This document shows positions 59,498 to 64,000 of a stretch of 64,000 nucleotides of DNA, piece after piece. Position numbers and translations under genes: made by a program. Under the pieces are notes generated by a model. That model was given only the letters and a program-made list of their open reading frames with translations. It did not search any database and was not told the DNA's origin. Source of the DNA: Azolla caroliniana (Eukaryota > Polypodiophyta). Position 1 is the first letter of the stretch. Every line of letters begins with the position of its first letter. The stretch covers positions 8,184,001-8,248,000 of the forward strand of contig JBHGNT010000011.1 in assembly GCA_043228905.1 (NCBI GenBank), in the 5' to 3' direction.

Positions 59498-62400
59498 GAA
59501 GGAAGGGGGAGGAGAAAAAACACATTTTGTTTTGATGAAATTAAGAAGAAGAAATTCGTTATCAAATTGATCGTGTAACTTGTTTCTTAAATCTAAAGTT
59601 AAAAGTTCAATCAATCTCTCTCAATTGTGTAATCTCAACTTCTCTCTTTCCCAATCTATCTTAAGTACTTTCTCGCTAAAGCTTGCACCAAAGCTTGTAC
59701 CGACTTTTAATCCTTCCGGTCCAGAACCCCAGCGGTTCCGCCTCTCGATCCGCGCATAGTGACGGATCTTCACGACAACGTAAAGTGTACCTTTCTAAAG
59801 ATCAACTAGTAAAGGAATCTTGTGGGGATAAAATTTTAAAAAAGATTTACAAAGCTCACAAAACCTTATTGTCACCATGAGGCCTTATATACAAGGCGAT
59901 GTAACTCTAAGGGAGCCTTTTCCCTCCCCGTGAAGGCCCCAAAAAGGGCATCTAAAGTGCAATCCAGACCAGCAAAAAAGAAGACCACTAAAATGTCAGA
60001 CTCTGACTCATCAAGCTCAAACGAAGATGGGGACAGTAGGGGGACGTCGGGTGCTGAGCTAGCATCTGGTGTGTTGTCATCCGAGCAGAATAAGATACGG
60101 AGAGAGTTAATGCAGCATAAACTAGTGAGAAAAGGGCAAGTGTTTAATTTGCCTATAACACACATCCATCGGCCTCCAATAGATGAAAAAACTAGATGAA
60201 GACCACTTGAGATCAGAGAGCCACACCGAATGCATGTTCAGAATCTCAAGAAAAAAATGAAAATAAATTTGCATGCTACAGTTGTGCCTTTCATTGTGAT
60301 GGTAGATCCCGAAGAATTTTCCACAACTGAGGAGTTCAACGTAAGAAAGCATGATCAATACAATTACTTTGTAATTGGTGGATCACATTCGGCTGAGGCA
60401 TGCCGACAACTTGTTAGAGAGCACCCAATGACTTTCTTCTTCAAGTATGCCGAGTGCAAAATATACATGGGCCTCACAACTGAAGAGGCAAAGCTTTTGG
60501 CATGGAACCACAAGAACGACAATGACTATAGGCAAAAAATGTCATCTATTGAACGGATAAGGTTCTTCTACCATGAATACTTGGACGTCAAACAAAAGTT
60601 TGGTGTGAAGCTACACCCCGGCCTACGAAGTCAATGCCTTCATGAGGTCGGCATTGTGGTGGACGATAATGTTTAAGTCGGATGGTCTTCGGAAATATGA
60701 GTCCTGGTTTCAACTTGCCTTTAGAGATGGAGAAGTATGGGACCTACAAGATCAAATCTTGTCAATGTGGGAGAATAAGGAGGTCAAGGGTCGACGACAA
60801 AAGAAATGTAAGGTAGACCCTCAACTAGAATTAAAGTCACAAGCGGCCAAGAAAATTGATTTGACAATTGAAGAAGCGGTTGGCGACATGAAGCTGTCTC
60901 TGTGGAGAGTGATGCAAGGTATTAAGGACGAGCAACTTCTTGTGTTTGTTTTGTCAAGGGTTGTGGTGAAAGATTGAAGCCTTGAAGAAATGGTCACTGA
61001 GTTCAATAAGTAAGTCTTTCAAATAGTGATATTGAATTCAATATGATGCAATTGAAAGTTCTAATCTCGTTTTCTAATTTCACAGTCATAAGGTGTACAT
61101 GAAGATCCAAGAAGTTATGATGAAACAACTTGGATGTATAACTTGGGAACAAGTGATCGAGAATTATCCTGTAACGTCTTCATATAAGGTGTTATCCGAG
61201 TATTTTATTGCATTCAAGCATTGGTGTTTTTCATTAAGTTTTCCTCATATGTAGAGGTTGTGTAATAATACTTGATGTCTTATTGCTTCTATGAGAAACC
61301 ATGTTGTAGCAAGAAACAAGGAGAAGTTAAGGATATACACGATTTCCCGACATCCTTCCTTGCACATCTCGAGAGAGCCAGAAAAGAAAAGGATCGTCGC
61401 TTAGTCAAGGCATACAAAATTGAGGAAGATGGCTCCTCCAAAAAATTTATCCACAAAAAGGATATTACGAGAGATCTTTACTCCAACATGATTTGCGGTG
61501 AAGTCATTGACATGATACAAAAACTCCCAAAGAAGGAATATATGCTAATGATTGCTGATATTCCATACGGATTTCGAATGGCAGGGTCATCATACGATGA
61601 TGAACCGTTTAGGTTCAAATAGTTAGAGAAGATGGTCAAGGATTTTGCGGAGCTAACGACTGCATCCTTGTGGAGGATAGTTGTCTTTCATAGTATAGAC
61701 CAAGGGTACTCGGTAGCTCAAGCTTTGAGATCTCGTTGCCATGGCATCGAGAACCTTGCATGGTAAGGATTATTTATAAGTCTCATTCACTATATTGCCT
61801 TTCTTAAGATTGTTCAATCTATTCTTAACTCGATGCAATATTTGTTATAGGAATAAAAGCCAATGTTAATAGAGGGCCAACCTTTCGGTTCATAAATGCC
61901 ATTGAATACATTACGATTGGCTACTTCGATGAAATAAAGAAACAAAGAATCAAGGAGCATTCTAATGAAGTCGGAGGTTCAAATCTGCTCGTATATCCAG
62001 CAATGACAGGGAAATTGCGACATGTCACCACGACTGAACAAGGAAATTGGAGATATTGTCTAAACAAAGCATACATTCAGAATTGGGAGTATCACACTCT
62101 GAATGATAAGGAAGTAGTTGATGGAGAAACATGGCAGAATGTTGACTTCACATATGAGGGACTTGGAGATACTTTGAGTGATGTCTTGAACATTGGGGAT
62201 AACTTCGCTGTAAATGCTGAAAAAGGCAATTCAGAGGGTGCTGATTTCTATATATTGAAGTGCACGGTTAGTAAACAGTGTGCAAGGCAGAATATTGTAG
62301 ATACATGGGGAAATTATGTATCTGCCGGGACATTCTACATCGAAGGCATTTTTTATACAAAACTAGATGACTACGAATATGTGTACAGGCTGTTAGAAGA

Positions 62401-62662
62401 CAAACCAGCAGCGTACATGTACTCTCATTTGGTCAGGTGCATCAACGTCCCAATATCAGAATACAATAGTTGCTCAGGTTTATACACTGTTGGTGCTAAT
62501 GTGTATGAATGTATTTACAATAGTATGCCATGGAATTTGTAGCTACAAGTAGCACTTACCATGTTCTCTTGTAAAACAAACATGTATTTTACGAAAATAG
62601 TTAAATAAATTCGTTTGAGAATCAATTTCTTGTATACAGTCTACTTTCTGTGCTTCTTTCTC

Positions 62663-62668
62663 AATAAA
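62663..62668 (+). terminator. Polyadenylation signal of gene B
   Basis: AATAAA about 120 bases after the gene B stop, in AT-rich sequence. Confidence 0.5.
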
Positions 62669-62982
62669 ATCATGTCTTTTTTGTTAAGCTTTAAGTTATA
62701 AGTTATAGCGAAATAGTCATCAGTAGCTAATTAGCTGTACAAATGCAGTTAATTAGTTGTCAATAGCTAAATAGTCATCAATAGCATGAAATCAACAATC
62801 TGCAACATATTCCTCAAATTACACAGTAGATAAGTACAGTGGGAACAAGTAATTAAATTCTTCATTGAATAATGTCATCTCTTTACATATTTATAAATTA
62901 CCACTGGAAATGTCTACAAATCTCCTATAAACAGCTAAGCTCTTGCTAGTCAATGGAACGAGTCTACATATATTATCGCATA
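62669..62982. other. Spacer between convergent genes B and C
   Basis: AT-rich, with imperfect repeats of AGTCATCAATAGCTAAT type. No gene seen. Confidence 0.4.
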
Positions 62983-63984
62983 TCAAGCTTGGTATGGAGT
63001 CCACAACCATGCACCTAGTTGGCAGCTCATTGTTTGCACCAGGTACTGTTCAGGCATTTCCTCGGGCAGAATGAGACAACATCTCCGAATATTGAAGTAG
63101 TGCCGGAAATGTTCAGTATCCAAAATCAATGTATTGTCGGCATTACATTCAGGCCAAGTAGCCCAAAAATCAGAAAGTCTCTTGAATCTTGCAGCTTCCA
63201 TTTGCTCACAATTTTCTCGTGCCCATTGACCTTTAAAACGACTTCGCCATTTTGGGAAGAATCTTGCTAAACACTTCCACACATCTGATTTTGGCTTTTC
63301 ACTCCAAATAAACAAATCAAAGTATTGCACAGCCCACTCTAGAAACTAGTTCGCGTCCCTCCATGGCTGCATATATCTCACACTCATCAAGACTTTATCA
63401 AGCTCTAAGATCAAGGCTCTTCTTTCGACTTCTAGTGGTTTAGGTTTCCATTCCTGAAACTGAGCCGCTGTTACACCATTTTCTAGTAGGATATGATCAA
63501 TTTCAATCAGCTCAGGTTCGGCCGACACAACTGGCGTCCTTTCCCTCTTCAAACCCCTAGTCGACTGTGTTGGGCCTGGCTTCACATTCTGGTGCTCTTG
63601 TTTTCTCGACTTAGTTATCAATCCTTGGATTACCTCGGTGCATGTAGCTACTGATCTGCTCGATATCAGTCCACTAGTATCACATGCTGCATCTACCTGC
63701 AACACCAAGTCATCCGTGCAACATGTTGCATCTACCTGCAACACCAAGTCACCCATGCAACATGCTTGATCAACTTGTGTGACCAGATCACTTGTGTCAG
63801 TTGCTACATCTACTTTTAAGATGGGGCCCTTTAAACATGCCGCAACATCAATAGTATCCACATTGCCATTGGCCTTACGAGCAATAGAATCAAACCCTTT
63901 AGACTCTGCAACATCAGAAAACACCAACATATTCACACTCACAAAGTAACTAACAGTCTCACAAAACAACATCTTGAACATCAA
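62983..63984 (-). pseudogene. Gene C: FCP1/NIF-like HAD-domain protein, one in-frame stop
   Basis: Minus frame from about 63984 to TGA 62983 with an in-frame TAG at 63348-63346. N-terminal part has three imperfect repeats of LVLQVDATCCTDD type and a basic linker. The C-terminal part resembles the FCP1-homology (NIF) fold: RALILELDKVLMSVR at the place of the catalytic LDLDETLV, AVQYFDLFIWSEKPKSDVW, then FWATWPECNADNTLILDTEH and YFNIRRCCLILPEE. The first catalytic aspartate (DxDxT) is glutamate, so phosphatase activity is doubtful. It is convergent with gene B. An exon further upstream may lie outside the window. Family assignment rests on motif order only. Confidence 0.5.
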
Positions 63985-64000
63985 TGAGTTTCAGTCATAG

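Larger units (their letters stand above)
51552..59777 (+). mobile_element. gypsy-5: best-preserved Ty3/gypsy element, inside gene B
   Basis: 8226-bp plus-strand element, sense to gene B. LTRs 51552-52782 and 58605-59777, primer site TGGTGAACCTGACGTG at 52791, polypurine tract GGTGGGGGTGGA at 58593-58604, duplication ACGT. Coding region nearly intact: one frameshift between gag and protease and TGAs at 55587 and 58170. The RT box is F-L-D-D, and no chromodomain is visible after the integrase GPY-like motif. I could not place it in a standard plant gypsy lineage. Confidence 0.93.
58605..59777 (+). repeat. gypsy-5 3' LTR (1173 bp)
   Basis: Starts TGTCGTGAAGATTTTCGG, ends ATCTTCACGACA. Very similar to the 5' LTR outside the GC-rich minisatellite (58960-59215) and the shortened TA tract. 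Confidence 0.93.
51315..62542 (+). pseudogene. Gene B: ParB-like / DNA adenine methyltransferase-like protein, split by gypsy-5
   Basis: N-terminal exon 51315-51551 (MLAATSGEDLPDRDPTDKEW) continues after gypsy-5 at 59782 exactly in frame (GVRKVYLSKDQLVKESCGDK). Next come a basic-acidic linker and a ParB-like domain (60236-60660): FIVMVDPEEFSTTEEF, YFVIGGSHSAEACRQLV, KIYMGLTTEEAKLLAWNH. Further on (exons near 61086-61188 and 61310-61762) is an N6/N4 methyltransferase-like domain: YMLMIADIPYGFRMAGS, with DIPY at the place of catalytic DPPY, LWRIVVFHSIDQGYSVAQAL, then across an intron RFINAIEYITIGYFDEIKK and LLVYPAMTGKLRH. The expected C-terminal FxGxG SAM motif is absent; instead an extension with NIGDNFAVNAEKGNSEGADF follows to TAG 62542. 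Introns 61010-61085 and 61763-61850. Lesions: TGA 59878 with frame change, TGA 60197, frame change near 60660, TGA 60975, TAG 61620, one extra base near 61858. ParB and methylase identities are inferred from motifs. Confidence 0.7.

Noticed and set aside
6869-59777. CRISPR-like arrays among the tandem repeats
   Set aside because: The repeats are contiguous minisatellites or LTR duplications without unique spacers, and the sequence is plant nuclear DNA.

Overview
This is plant nuclear DNA, densely packed with transposable elements. The evidence is a nine-exon GT-AG gene, plant-type Ty1/copia and Ty3/gypsy LTR retrotransposons with tRNA-type primer sites and polypurine tracts, L1-type LINE remnants and GA/TA microsatellites. 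Introns inflated by nested elements suggest a large genome. A DUF7869-type gene and an EER-C-type retroelement tail remind me of non-flowering vascular plants such as ferns or lycophytes, but that placement is a low-confidence impression.

Layout. 1-2050: minus-strand copia element (copia-1; gag/protease, primer site, LTR). 3735-6540: 5'-truncated plus-strand LINE. 6869-7830: copia-type LTR carrying a 54-bp minisatellite. 8528-23171: the one clear host gene, an EEF2KMT/FAM86-like protein-lysine methyltransferase with nine exons. Its 11.1-kb seventh intron holds a complete minus-strand gypsy element (gypsy-1, 13155-20904) and other repeats. 24200-27285: degraded LINE, a 414-bp MITE inside it, and a minus-strand copia remnant. 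27388-31343: structurally complete copia-2 (5-bp TSD) lacking RT and RNase H. 31720-32940: internally deleted gypsy-3 remnant.

33697-64000: the most unusual part. Two old genes of non-retroviral type stand head to head and were later split by LTR elements. Gene A (minus, 44149 to 33697) is a DUF7869/RNase H-fold, transposase-like protein interrupted by gypsy-4 (34086-41752). Gene B (plus, 51315 to 62542) joins a ParB-like domain to a DNA N6-adenine methyltransferase-like domain (DIPY motif) and a C-terminal extension; it is interrupted by gypsy-5 (51552-59777). Copia-3 (44510-49785), with seemingly identical LTRs, sits in the roughly 0.8-kb spacer between A and B. Gene C (minus, about 63984 to 62983) is a degenerate FCP1/NIF-like HAD protein convergent with B. 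Removing gypsy-4 or gypsy-5 plus one 4-bp flank rejoins the A or B reading frame exactly.

The gypsy family (gypsy-1, -4, -5; remnant -3) has recurring traits: insertion at ACGT with a 4-bp duplication; a gag-protease ORF ending in TTT-TAG with pol open in the -1 frame in all three informative copies; and, in gypsy-4 and -5, LTRs carrying an antisense tRNA-like module and a cluster of CATGCA (RY) motifs just upstream of the TATA box. All statements come from reading the sequence; no database search or alignment was run.
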